In this document: one piece after another, positions 35,960 to 43,712 of the stretch
How the letters are laid out: each line of letters opens with the position of its first letter
How positions within the stretch are numbered: position 1 is the stretch's first letter
Source: Pseudoteredinibacter isoporae_A
GTDB lineage: Bacteria > Pseudomonadota > Gammaproteobacteria > Pseudomonadales > Cellvibrionaceae
Assembly: GCF_040372805.1 (NCBI RefSeq)
Contig: NZ_BAABWJ010000001.1
Coordinates: 992,001 to 1,056,000, forward strand
Reading direction: 5' to 3'
Length of the DNA stretch: 64,000 nt
Notes under the pieces: model-generated
Databases searched by the model: none
What the model was told of the DNA's origin: nothing
What the model saw: only the letters and a program-made list of their open reading frames with translations
Position numbers and translations under genes: made by a program

Positions 35960-36724
35960 ATGGAGTCGGTATGGCTAACAGGCGCAAGTCAAGGAATTGG
36001 CCGAGCGCTGGCAATAGAACTGGCGAAAGAAAAGCGGCATATCTATGCATCCGCTCGCAACGAACTGGCCTTACAAGAGTTAAAGCAAGAAATCGAAAGC
36101 CTTGGCTATCCGGGTTTGTTGATTCCCAAGCCGCTGGATATCTGTAAAGCCGATGATGTGCATCGTGTTTGTGAGGACATTCAGCACGAGGGGAGGCTGG
36201 ACAAGATTATTTTAAATGCTGGCACGTATCATCCGGCCCCGGCAACAGAGTTTAACTGCCAAGCCTTAAGGGAGCTTTTTGAGCTGAATGTATTCGGTAC
36301 AGCCCATTGTTTGGAAGCTTGCCTCAAGACATTGCGGCTTCAGGGGGGCGGGCAAATTGTTCTCGTGGCGTCGCTGGCGGCATATCGAGGTCTGCCGGAT
36401 TCTGCCGCTTATGGCGCAAGTAAGTCGGCACTGATTCATTTGGCAGAGTCCCTCTACACAGAACTTCATGCTCATAATATTGAGATCAAGATTGTTAATC
36501 CGGGTTTTGTGGAAACCCCTTTGACCGACAAAAATGAATTTACCATGCCACAACGTGTTACCGCGGAGTGGGCGGCAAAGACAATAGTGAAAGGGTTGGA
36601 TAAAAGCGGGTTTGAGATTCGCTTCCCGTGGGTATTTTCGCAGTTTATGTCGCTTCTGCGAGCCTTACCCTACGGACTGTATTTTAGATTGATTAGAAGG
36701 TTTGTTGTGTCTTCGAATGCTTGA
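35960..36724 (+). CDS. short-chain dehydrogenase at the end of the photo-stress operon
   Basis: A 254-residue SDR with TGASQGIG, NAGTY, catalytic Ser in ASLAAYRG and YGASK. It starts 11 bp after the CFA-like gene with a GGGGCGAG ribosome site and so probably belongs to the same ECF-controlled operon. An SDR at this position is common in related clusters. The C-terminus is hydrophobic and basic. The substrate is unknown, presumably a lipid carbonyl. Confidence 0.87.
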   Translation: MESVWLTGASQGIGRALAIELAKEKRHIYASARNELALQELKQEIESLGYPGLLIPKPLDICKADDVHRVCEDIQHEGRLDKIILNAGTYHPAPATEFNCQALRELFELNVFGTAHCLEACLKTLRLQGGGQIVLVASLAAYRGLPDSAAYGASKSALIHLAESLYTELHAHNIEIKIVNPGFVETPLTDKNEFTMPQRVTAEWAAKTIVKGLDKSGFEIRFPWVFSQFMSLLRALPYGLYFRLIRRFVVSSNA

Positions 36725-36748
36725 GTGTCTTCACGGTAAAAAACGCTT

Positions 36749-37168
36749 TTATCGAATTTTGCAATGACCATTCTCGCAGCGTGATTTTCCGGTGAACAGG
36801 AAGGATATCCGATAACGATTTCGTGCAAAAGTGATGTACGCAAGGTCGGCGATAGGGCGGATTACCGGCCAGCGTGTGATTGAAAATACGATATGGCGCC
36901 AGGAGCCGGATTCAACCAGGCGCCAGGCAAGCTGGCTGACATCCAGACCATAGATAAAAGAGCCATCTGATCTTTGGCCGTGCAGTATTTGGCGTGCAGC
37001 GTTCAGATCGATTGAGGGATACTGTGCGTGAAAGCCCTCCGCTTCAATATCCAGAAACGCCAGCTTCTCTTTTTGATTGAGCCGTTTGAGCGCCTCAACC
37101 TCCTTGACGCACAGGGGGCAGGTGCCATCGAAAAAAATACTGAGTTCAGTCGCCTGAGTAGTGGGCAT
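36749..37168 (-). CDS. DUF393 (DCC family) thiol-disulfide-like protein
   Basis: A 139-residue protein. The defining DxxCPLC motif is FDGTCPLC near the N-terminus (about residues 12-19), suggesting thiol redox chemistry. A short conserved C-terminal YRISFLF follows. It converges on the SDR gene and is divergent from the dehydratase gene. DCC proteins recur in photo-stress clusters, so it may belong functionally to the upstream operon. Confidence 0.87.
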   Translation of the reverse strand: MPTTQATELSIFFDGTCPLCVKEVEALKRLNQKEKLAFLDIEAEGFHAQYPSIDLNAARQILHGQRSDGSFIYGLDVSQLAWRLVESGSWRHIVFSITRWPVIRPIADLAYITFARNRYRISFLFTGKSRCENGHCKIR

Positions 37169-37190
37169 AGGGTCGAGCTCCGAAGTGCAT

Positions 37191-37218
37191 TTCTGATACG
37201 GTTTAACTCTGGCATAAT
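37191..37218 (+). promoter_or_regulatory. candidate sigma-70 promoter of the dehydratase gene
   Basis: TTCTGA (37191-37196), 16-bp spacer, CATAAT (37213-37218), about 30 bp before the ATG at 37250, in the short gap between divergent genes. Confidence 0.4.
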
Positions 37219-37249
37219 GTTCCCGCCATGAAAGGGGAACCCATTACCT

Positions 37250-38227
37250 ATGAGCCTAGCCATTTCTTATCAGGACATCGAACGTGCCGCGCAGAGGCTG
37301 CGTGGTGTTGCTGAAGTCACACCATTATTACACAGCCGTGAGCTCGACCAAATATGCTCTGGGCAAATATTCGTCAAGGCCGATAATCTGCAACATGTAG
37401 GCGCGTTCAAATTCCGCGGTGCTTATAATCGAATTGCACAGCTAAGCGACGCGCAGAAACAGGCGGGTGTTGTAGCGTGTTCCTCTGGGAACCATGCACA
37501 GGGGGTTGCAGCGACGGCACAAATGCTGGGTATCCAAGCCACCATTGTGATGCCGAAAGATGCACCGGCCATTAAAGTCGAGCGCACCCGCTCATACGGT
37601 GCCGACGTTCAGTTTTATGATCGCTATAGCGAAAATCGTGAGCAGATTGCCCACGAGCTTTGTGAACGATTGAATGCGACCTTCGTGCCGCCGTTTGATC
37701 ATGCAGACGTCATTGCAGGCCAAGGTACAGTGGGCCTGGAAATCTGTGAACAAATGGATGGTGAGGCGGATGTTTTGCTGAGTCCCCTGGGGGGCGGTGG
37801 TTTGTGTTCAGGCAGTGCGATGGCAGCCAAACATCATTGGCCGAGCCTGACAGTCTATGGTGTTGAACCTGAGGGGTACAACGATACTCAATTGTCCCTT
37901 GAGAGTGGGGAGCGACAAAGTGTTTCCCAGACAGGAAGCTCGATCTGTGATTCCCTGATGACACCCGCTCCGGGCGAGCTGACGTTTCCCATCAACCAGG
38001 AATACGTTAACGATGTTCTTACGGTCAGTGATGAAGAAGTCGAGGCCGCGGTGTACTTTGCCTGGAAGCATTTAAAGTTGGTGATCGAACCGGGTGGGGC
38101 GGCGGCTCTGGCTGCACTTCTTGCTCGGAAGATTGATGTGGCGAATAAGCGCTGTGTGGTCATCGCTAGTGGCGGGAATGTCGATCCCCATTGGTTTGCT
38201 GAAATGCTGCAGCGACAAAGCGCATAA
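37250..38227 (+). CDS. PLP-dependent threonine/serine dehydratase (no regulatory domain)
   Basis: Fold type II PLP enzyme of 325 residues. The cofactor Lys is K54 in AFKFRGAYN. SSGNHAQGVA binds the substrate carboxylate, and the phosphate-binding glycine loop is PLGGGGLCSG. It lacks the C-terminal ACT-like domain of biosynthetic IlvA, so it is a catabolic threonine/serine dehydratase, serine racemase or hydroxyaspartate dehydratase type. The sirtuin gene follows 15 bp later. Confidence 0.9.
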   Translation: MSLAISYQDIERAAQRLRGVAEVTPLLHSRELDQICSGQIFVKADNLQHVGAFKFRGAYNRIAQLSDAQKQAGVVACSSGNHAQGVAATAQMLGIQATIVMPKDAPAIKVERTRSYGADVQFYDRYSENREQIAHELCERLNATFVPPFDHADVIAGQGTVGLEICEQMDGEADVLLSPLGGGGLCSGSAMAAKHHWPSLTVYGVEPEGYNDTQLSLESGERQSVSQTGSSICDSLMTPAPGELTFPINQEYVNDVLTVSDEEVEAAVYFAWKHLKLVIEPGGAAALAALLARKIDVANKRCVVIASGGNVDPHWFAEMLQRQSA

Positions 38228-38242
38228 ACGTTTCTCGATATT

Positions 38243-39082
38243 ATGTCCCAATCTCTGAACTCAAATGACATTCTTGCCATGCGAGAGTTTCTGCAACAAC
38301 ACCCGCGCCTGGTTGTGATCAGTGGGGCTGGTTTGAGTGCGGAGTCGGGAATTCCTACTTACCGCGACGCTGAAGGTAATTGGTTGAGGAGAGAGCCCAT
38401 TCAGCATCAGCGATTTGTTCAGGAGCTTTCTGAACGTCAGCGCTATTGGGCACGCAGCGTGTTGGGTTGGCAATTGGTTTCTGCGTCGAAACCCAATCGT
38501 GCTCACAAGACTCTCGCACAGTGGGAGCGAGAAGGGCGCATAGAGTTATTGATTTCCCAGAATGTCGATGGCTTACACCGAAAAGCCGGCTCGAATAATG
38601 TATTGAATCTGCACGGCCGTCTCGATCGTGTGCAGTGTTTAAGTTGTTATCACATTGCACAACGAGAAACCGTGCAAACACAGTTGATCGAACGGAATCC
38701 GGACTTATGGGATTACGTTAAAGGGGCGGGTATAGATGCGGGCCCTGATGGCGATGCTAATGTTGACGATTGGGACATGGCCCAGGTGCGTTGCCCAGTT
38801 TGCCCCAGGTGTGGGCAGGAGACGCTAAAACCGGATGTGGTATTTTTCGGTGGTACGGTTCCAAAAGCACGGGTGGCGCTCGCCAAAGACGCTATCCGCA
38901 GAGCCGATGGTTTGCTGATCATAGGCAGTTCGCTCATGGTGTTTTCCGGGTTTCGCTTCTGCAAATACGCTGAGGAAATCAATAAGCCGATAGCGGCCAT
39001 CAACCTGGGGATGACCCGAGCCGATGCCTTGTTGCAGCTTAAGCTGGATATGGATGTCGGTGAGGCGTTGCGCTCGCTTTAA
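38243..39082 (+). CDS. NAD-dependent protein deacylase, class II (SIRT4-like) sirtuin
   Basis: A 279-residue Sir2 protein: GAGLSAESGIPTYRD, SQNVDGLH with the catalytic His in LHGRLD, zinc Cys pairs CLSC and CPVCPRC separated by about 45 residues, and IIGSSLMVFSGFR. The N-terminal YRDAEGNWLRREPIQHQRF is the form seen in SIRT4-type enzymes rather than CobB. Such enzymes remove acyl or lipoyl-type modifications using NAD. It is probably co-transcribed with the dehydratase gene. Confidence 0.92.
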   Translation: MSQSLNSNDILAMREFLQQHPRLVVISGAGLSAESGIPTYRDAEGNWLRREPIQHQRFVQELSERQRYWARSVLGWQLVSASKPNRAHKTLAQWEREGRIELLISQNVDGLHRKAGSNNVLNLHGRLDRVQCLSCYHIAQRETVQTQLIERNPDLWDYVKGAGIDAGPDGDANVDDWDMAQVRCPVCPRCGQETLKPDVVFFGGTVPKARVALAKDAIRRADGLLIIGSSLMVFSGFRFCKYAEEINKPIAAINLGMTRADALLQLKLDMDVGEALRSL

Positions 39083-39215
39083 TCCCTTTATTCCTTCACA
39101 ACCCGCCTCCAGCAGTTTGCGTCTGATTCGACATTCCTGTCGGCAAAATATCCCTGCAAATATAAAGTTCATTCCCGTTTTGTCGATAGCCTAGTCAAAG
39201 GAAGGTGAATTTGGC

Positions 39216-39725
39216 ATGACAAAACGTGAAGCACTGGCCTTCACGCTGATCGGGGTTTTGGGCTCTGTCGCGTTATTGTCACTCTGGTTGCTGGAGTGGC
39301 GTTGGCTAGGTAAGTTCGACAATTCATTGGCGCAATTTGATGGGCAGAACCTTCTCGCGATCTCCAATGGCCAGATAACCGTGCAACAATTTATTGACCC
39401 GGACTGTCCCTGCAATCGCTATGTGCGTGAGCACCGAGAGGAGCTGCAAGCACGTTACAGCTCGCAGAGCATTCGCTTTGAATTACTCACACCTTCTTCG
39501 CTGACAGCGGCAGCGGTTCCCTCCAGTCCCGCGGTGGCTATTTGGGATCGTGACGGTCGCTTGGCCTACTTTGGGCCATACAGCAATGGCGTTATTTGTA
39601 ATGCTAAAACCAGTTTTATTGAACCGGTTTTAAACCAACTGAAAACCGGTGAAAACCCGCAGATAAACAACACAGCGGGTGTCGGTTGCTTTTGTCCCTG
39701 GCCAGATACGCGATCTCGCGTCTAG
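39216..39725 (+). CDS. membrane-anchored thioredoxin-like protein (DUF6436-type)
   Basis: A 169-residue protein with one N-terminal membrane helix (about 10-30) and a thioredoxin-like periplasmic domain. Two cysteine motifs are visible: DPDCPCN (about 65-71) and a C-terminal GCFCPW. The middle part SSPAVAIWDRDGRLAYFGPYSNGVIC resembles the cis-Pro region and beta-strands of the fold. A role in periplasmic redox or metal handling is inferred. A chemoreceptor gene follows 24 bp downstream. Confidence 0.75.
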   Translation: MTKREALAFTLIGVLGSVALLSLWLLEWRWLGKFDNSLAQFDGQNLLAISNGQITVQQFIDPDCPCNRYVREHREELQARYSSQSIRFELLTPSSLTAAAVPSSPAVAIWDRDGRLAYFGPYSNGVICNAKTSFIEPVLNQLKTGENPQINNTAGVGCFCPWPDTRSRV

Positions 39726-39749
39726 CTACTAATCGAGAGTTGTCATTTC

Positions 39750-41237
39750 ATGAATATTCACAATCACTATCGTAAAGCCGACAAGCTGATGTTGGGCATA
39801 TGCTGCGGTCTGTTTCTCTATGGACTGGCCTTGGCTGGTTTATACGACACTTGGATGCTGGCTTTATTGACAGGAGGCAGCTGTCTTGCATTGGTCTTTC
39901 TGCTCAACCATATTGTTCCAGGCACACGAATCATGCGTTGTACCGTCGCGGCGGTTTTTATGGTTTTTTGTGCGATGCATATTCAACAGGGGCATGGATT
40001 GATCGAATACCATTTCGGTATTTTTGTGTTGTTGGCGTTATTGCTCTATTACCGCGACTGGGCGCCTCCTGTAGTTGCGGCCGGTGTGGCGGCGGTTCAT
40101 CACTTGTCGTTTTATTATCTGCAGAGTCAGGGCAAGCCAGTGTATATGTTGAACCCCGACAATCAGTCCTGGGGTTTGGTTTTCCTTCACGCGGGTTATG
40201 TTGTTTTCGAAACCGCCGTGGTCGTCTGGATGGCACTTGATGCTAAGCGGGAATACGCTCAAACCGAAGCGGTCAACAGTTGTATTGATACAGTGATGCA
40301 AACCGAAGGTGAAGTTAATCTGATGGCTCGAGCGGACATGGACTGTGAAGTCGTGAATGTACTCAATACCTTTCTGGAATCTACAGAACAGTTAGCCGCG
40401 CAAGTCAAAACGACAGCCTGCCAGCTCGCTGACCAGGGAAGTGAACTGAATGTGAGCAATAATGCGATCGCCCGAGAACTGGTGGAACAAGGTCAGCAGA
40501 CGGACGAGATTGCAAGTTCAGTGATTCAACTGAGTGATGGGGCTGGTCGAGTTGCAGAGTCGGTTAAGCAAGCGACGGCTCAACTCGACGAAGCCAATCA
40601 AGATTCCAGTCGCGGTACTGAGGCGGGTGACGCCTCCCTGCGCGACATTCAAAGTTTGAATTCTTTGATTGGCAATGCGTCTGGCAAAGTGAGTGAAATG
40701 GAAAGCCACTGCGAGCAAATATACGCCCTATTGGGCACCATTCAAAGTATCTCGGAACAGACCAACCTGTTGGCATTGAATGCGGCCATCGAGGCGGCGC
40801 GTGCCGGGGATCAGGGAAGAGGCTTTGCGGTCGTTGCCGATGAGGTTCGTGTCTTGGCCCAGCGTACACAATCAACCACCAACGAGGTCCAGGAAACATT
40901 GGAAGCCTTACAGCAGAGTTCCAAGCAATCGATGTCGGCTATGGACAGCAGCCGTAAAAATGCCGAGCGTTGTGTGGATAAAACCCAGGCGACGGTACAA
41001 GTTTTACAGCGTGTGCAGGGTAACTTGAATACACTGTCGGATATCGTGGCCGGTGTTGAAAACTCTTCGGTTGAACAACAGCAATTGGTGCAGGGCATGG
41101 TGGCAAACATAGAGCAGATCCAGGAACTGTCACGCTCAAATAAGGATCGTGCTACCCAGAGTGAAGGTCTGAGCAGCGCGATGGTGGACCAAAGTCGCGA
41201 GCTGGTGCTCAACGTCGGCAAGTTTAAAACCGTTTAA
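39750..41237 (+). CDS. methyl-accepting chemotaxis protein without a periplasmic sensor domain
   Basis: A 495-residue protein. The first 170 residues are about six closely spaced membrane helices with short loops, so any ligand or signal is sensed in or at the membrane. A cytoplasmic signalling domain follows with the conserved hairpin tip SISEQTNLLALNAAIEAARAGDQGRGFAVVADEVR (residues about 333-367). No clear HAMP domain is seen. It would couple to CheA/CheW, not present in the window. Confidence 0.92.
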   Translation: MNIHNHYRKADKLMLGICCGLFLYGLALAGLYDTWMLALLTGGSCLALVFLLNHIVPGTRIMRCTVAAVFMVFCAMHIQQGHGLIEYHFGIFVLLALLLYYRDWAPPVVAAGVAAVHHLSFYYLQSQGKPVYMLNPDNQSWGLVFLHAGYVVFETAVVVWMALDAKREYAQTEAVNSCIDTVMQTEGEVNLMARADMDCEVVNVLNTFLESTEQLAAQVKTTACQLADQGSELNVSNNAIARELVEQGQQTDEIASSVIQLSDGAGRVAESVKQATAQLDEANQDSSRGTEAGDASLRDIQSLNSLIGNASGKVSEMESHCEQIYALLGTIQSISEQTNLLALNAAIEAARAGDQGRGFAVVADEVRVLAQRTQSTTNEVQETLEALQQSSKQSMSAMDSSRKNAERCVDKTQATVQVLQRVQGNLNTLSDIVAGVENSSVEQQQLVQGMVANIEQIQELSRSNKDRATQSEGLSSAMVDQSRELVLNVGKFKTV

Positions 41238-41392
41238 ACGTGTTCTGTTTGATTCCCGTGGTGAGCTGGCGATTGGGTCGGTTCTGTCTCTTGTGCCATC
41301 GCGGTGAGTTATATGCAATGGGGCTTTTGTTAAAGCTTCAGTGTTTCGTAATAGAAAAGTTCAAGAACTTCATTGCGTGGTGTATTTGCACA

Positions 41393-42325
41393 TCACTGGC
41401 TGAGCTGAGTCAGTAATTTTTTATTGTCAGAAGATTGATCGGTCAGATCTTCCATTTGGTCCACCTTACTCAGAAGATAGTGCAGCTCCTGGGCTTTGGT
41501 CGTCTTGGCAAGGCCGGCGGCATTTTGAAAATCAAGAAGGGCATGGTCGTAGTTTTGAGAAAGCTCGTGGGTCTTGGCGCGGTGAATCAGGCCGCTCATT
41601 AACCAATACTGATGATTCTGGGTTTCAATAATGTTCAAACTCTCATTAATTGTCGCTAACGCTCGTTGGTATTCGCCTTGCTGACGATAAAGATACGCTT
41701 TATTCATTAGGTGTATGGCCAGATCTTTCTGGCCGGCCGCGGCTTGTCGGCGATCGATTGCAATCGCCAGATTAATGTACTTAAAGGCATTTCTGAAATC
41801 GCCGAGAGAAGAGTAGCCAGTTGCGATATTGTTGTAGGTGGAGGCGCGATCAGTGTCGCGTTCCAGATATTGAATCGATTCGATGGATAATTCAATCGCT
41901 TGATTGTGGCGGCCGATGTCTCCCAGAATGGCGGCTTTTGTTGCGAGGCTGACCCCCATCTCGGCGCTGTTTTGAGTTCGGCGATCAAAGGCCAGTTTCT
42001 TATTAATATAGGCCAGAGATTGCTTGAGGTCTCCGGTGTATTTGAACGCGACACTCAGGTCAAAATAAAGATTGTTTTTGTCTTGTTCAGAGTTTGCAAG
42101 GGGAATGGCTTTTTTAAGATAGTGAATCGCGTCCTGAAATCTCCCGGTGTTCTGGTAAACCTGACCGAGGCAGAGATACGTTTGATAACCAGCCTTGCTT
42201 TCCGTTATGGATTGCTCAGCGTGTTTAATCGCAATGTTGTACTGGCTTTGTAAAAGGGCCGATTGACAATCGGCATATGCATTGGCGCCCATCAGACATA
42301 CGATACAGCACAGAATAGCGCGCAC
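41393..42325 (-). CDS. secreted/periplasmic TPR-repeat protein
   Basis: A 310-residue product from a GTG start with an AGGAGAGG ribosome site. A signal peptide ends near AYA (residue 18). About six tetratricopeptide repeats follow, e.g. YLCLGQVYQNTGRFQDAIHYL and YNNIATGYSSLGDFRNAFKYI. TPR arrays mediate protein contacts; no catalytic domain is attached. The partner is unknown. Confidence 0.83.
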   Translation of the reverse strand: MRAILCCIVCLMGANAYADCQSALLQSQYNIAIKHAEQSITESKAGYQTYLCLGQVYQNTGRFQDAIHYLKKAIPLANSEQDKNNLYFDLSVAFKYTGDLKQSLAYINKKLAFDRRTQNSAEMGVSLATKAAILGDIGRHNQAIELSIESIQYLERDTDRASTYNNIATGYSSLGDFRNAFKYINLAIAIDRRQAAAGQKDLAIHLMNKAYLYRQQGEYQRALATINESLNIIETQNHQYWLMSGLIHRAKTHELSQNYDHALLDFQNAAGLAKTTKAQELHYLLSKVDQMEDLTDQSSDNKKLLTQLSQ

Positions 42326-42492
42326 AGCCTCTCCTCTTTTTACCGAGTTCCGGGAAATTTAAAAGAGGATGGTACTGGGCGGTGAGCTCAGGCCAATAGG
42401 AAGTTCGAACCAATTATTAAAATTTTAAGGTTCACAGACACAAAACCTAAGCAAAAGGAATGAGTTTGTGTTGGAACCGGGCTCGCGAGGGA

Positions 42493-42657
42493 TTACGCTG
42501 AAGAGCGCTTTCCACGGAAAGTTGCCAGTGCTGTCGAGACAAGGATGCCAAGGGAAACCCCGGCAAGCATGGACAGGCCCATTTCAAACCAGAAAATACC
42601 GGCAAACAAACCGATAATAGAACCGATAACAATGCCCCAGGTTACGTAATTTGTCAT
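42493..42657 (-). CDS. small two-helix membrane protein
   Basis: A 54-residue protein starting MTNYVTWG with an AAAGGAAC ribosome site. Two glycine-rich membrane helices (about 5-22 and 25-45) are followed by the basic tail FRGKRSSA. It is downstream of a methyltransferase gene on the same strand, 28 bp away. Function is unknown; the size and double glycine-rich helices resemble small glycine-zipper or holin-like proteins. Confidence 0.6.
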   Translation of the reverse strand: MTNYVTWGIVIGSIIGLFAGIFWFEMGLSMLAGVSLGILVSTALATFRGKRSSA

Positions 42658-42685
42658 GCTGAGTTCCTTTGTGACTGACGTCGAT

Positions 42686-43423
42686 CTATTGATCCCAAAC
42701 CGCGATGATATAACCCGTGTCCAGATGACTTCTGTGTCGTAGATCTCCATATTGAGTTTGCCAAAAGCCATTGTTCAATTCAACTTCGAGCTTTTGTAGG
42801 CCGGATTCGAGTGCGTTTATTTTTGAGAATGTTGACATAGATGCACGCACTTCTGGATTGAGATAGGCCTCCGGTCTAGCCCAAAAGGATGCGGTGAAAC
42901 CGTCCTTACAGTTCGCCGGAATGGGCAGGGTGATGAATTTGATTCCGGGAAATGCCTCCTCTAACTCGGCCAAGGTCGGAAATATTGACTGATCGATCTG
43001 GTGGATTTCAGGAAAATATCGTTCGCTCAGCCAGTAGGGTTTGGAATCTGGATTCCAGGTCAGGGCGACAAAGCGCTTTCGCACTACACGTTTTATTTCA
43101 TCAAAGGCCGCTTGACGATCGGACCAGTGATGCATCGACAATACCGTCATTCCGTGGCTGAAAGCGTTATCCTCAAAGGGAAGGGCTTCTGCCGTCGCCT
43201 GTTTGGCAAGGTGTGCATTGCTTGGGCGCTGTTGAATCATGGTGAGTGAGGGTTCAACCGCGATGAGATTGGCCCCTTGGGGTTCGTAAGATCCTGTTCC
43301 TGCACCAATATTGAGAATGGAGTCAGCTGTCATCAAATGGGCGTGAATACGCTCAGCTATCTCGGGATCGGTTCTGCGACCGAGGGAATACCGTGTTCCA
43401 ATGTGGTCATATAGAGCAGTCAT
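42686..43423 (-). CDS. SAM-dependent methyltransferase, UbiE/small-molecule type
   Basis: A 245-residue class I methyltransferase starting MTALYDHIGTRYSLGR. SAM motif LNIGAGTGSYEP, acidic residue in IAVEPS, and GMTVLSMHHWSDRQAAFDEI. The ATG at 43423 follows a GGAG ribosome site. The open frame runs further upstream, but that part has no protein-like features. Substrate unknown. It is divergent from the molybdopterin oxidoreductase gene. Confidence 0.83.
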   Translation of the reverse strand: MTALYDHIGTRYSLGRRTDPEIAERIHAHLMTADSILNIGAGTGSYEPQGANLIAVEPSLTMIQQRPSNAHLAKQATAEALPFEDNAFSHGMTVLSMHHWSDRQAAFDEIKRVVRKRFVALTWNPDSKPYWLSERYFPEIHQIDQSIFPTLAELEEAFPGIKFITLPIPANCKDGFTASFWARPEAYLNPEVRASMSTFSKINALESGLQKLEVELNNGFWQTQYGDLRHRSHLDTGYIIAVWDQ

Positions 43424-43579
43424 TCCTAGGGCTCCAACACAGTCAGAGTAAACACATAGGGCCATGCTGCCAGTATTTCCGAGTATTGGCAAAGCAAGAG
43501 TCTGGGCATGCCTGTTGCAAGTGGTGCGGTCAGGCTGGATTGGGCTCGTGGCTTGATCTTGGTTTGCCCCCGATAAATC

Positions 43580-43609
43580 TTGACATTCTTCTTTCTGACG
43601 CACTAGTAT
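43580..43609 (+). promoter_or_regulatory. sigma-70 promoter before the molybdopterin oxidoreductase gene
   Basis: A perfect TTGACA (43580-43585) and TAGTAT (43604-43609) with an 18-bp spacer, about 100 bp upstream of the start codon, within the 289-bp gap between divergent genes. Confidence 0.6.
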
Positions 43610-43712
43610 CAGTGGGTTCCAAAAAGATACCTGTATAAAATAATCATCATACGAGCATCGATAATAAAGCATGGGACCCGGTAAGCGCCCATGCCCCAGC
43701 CTAAAGGTAGAG

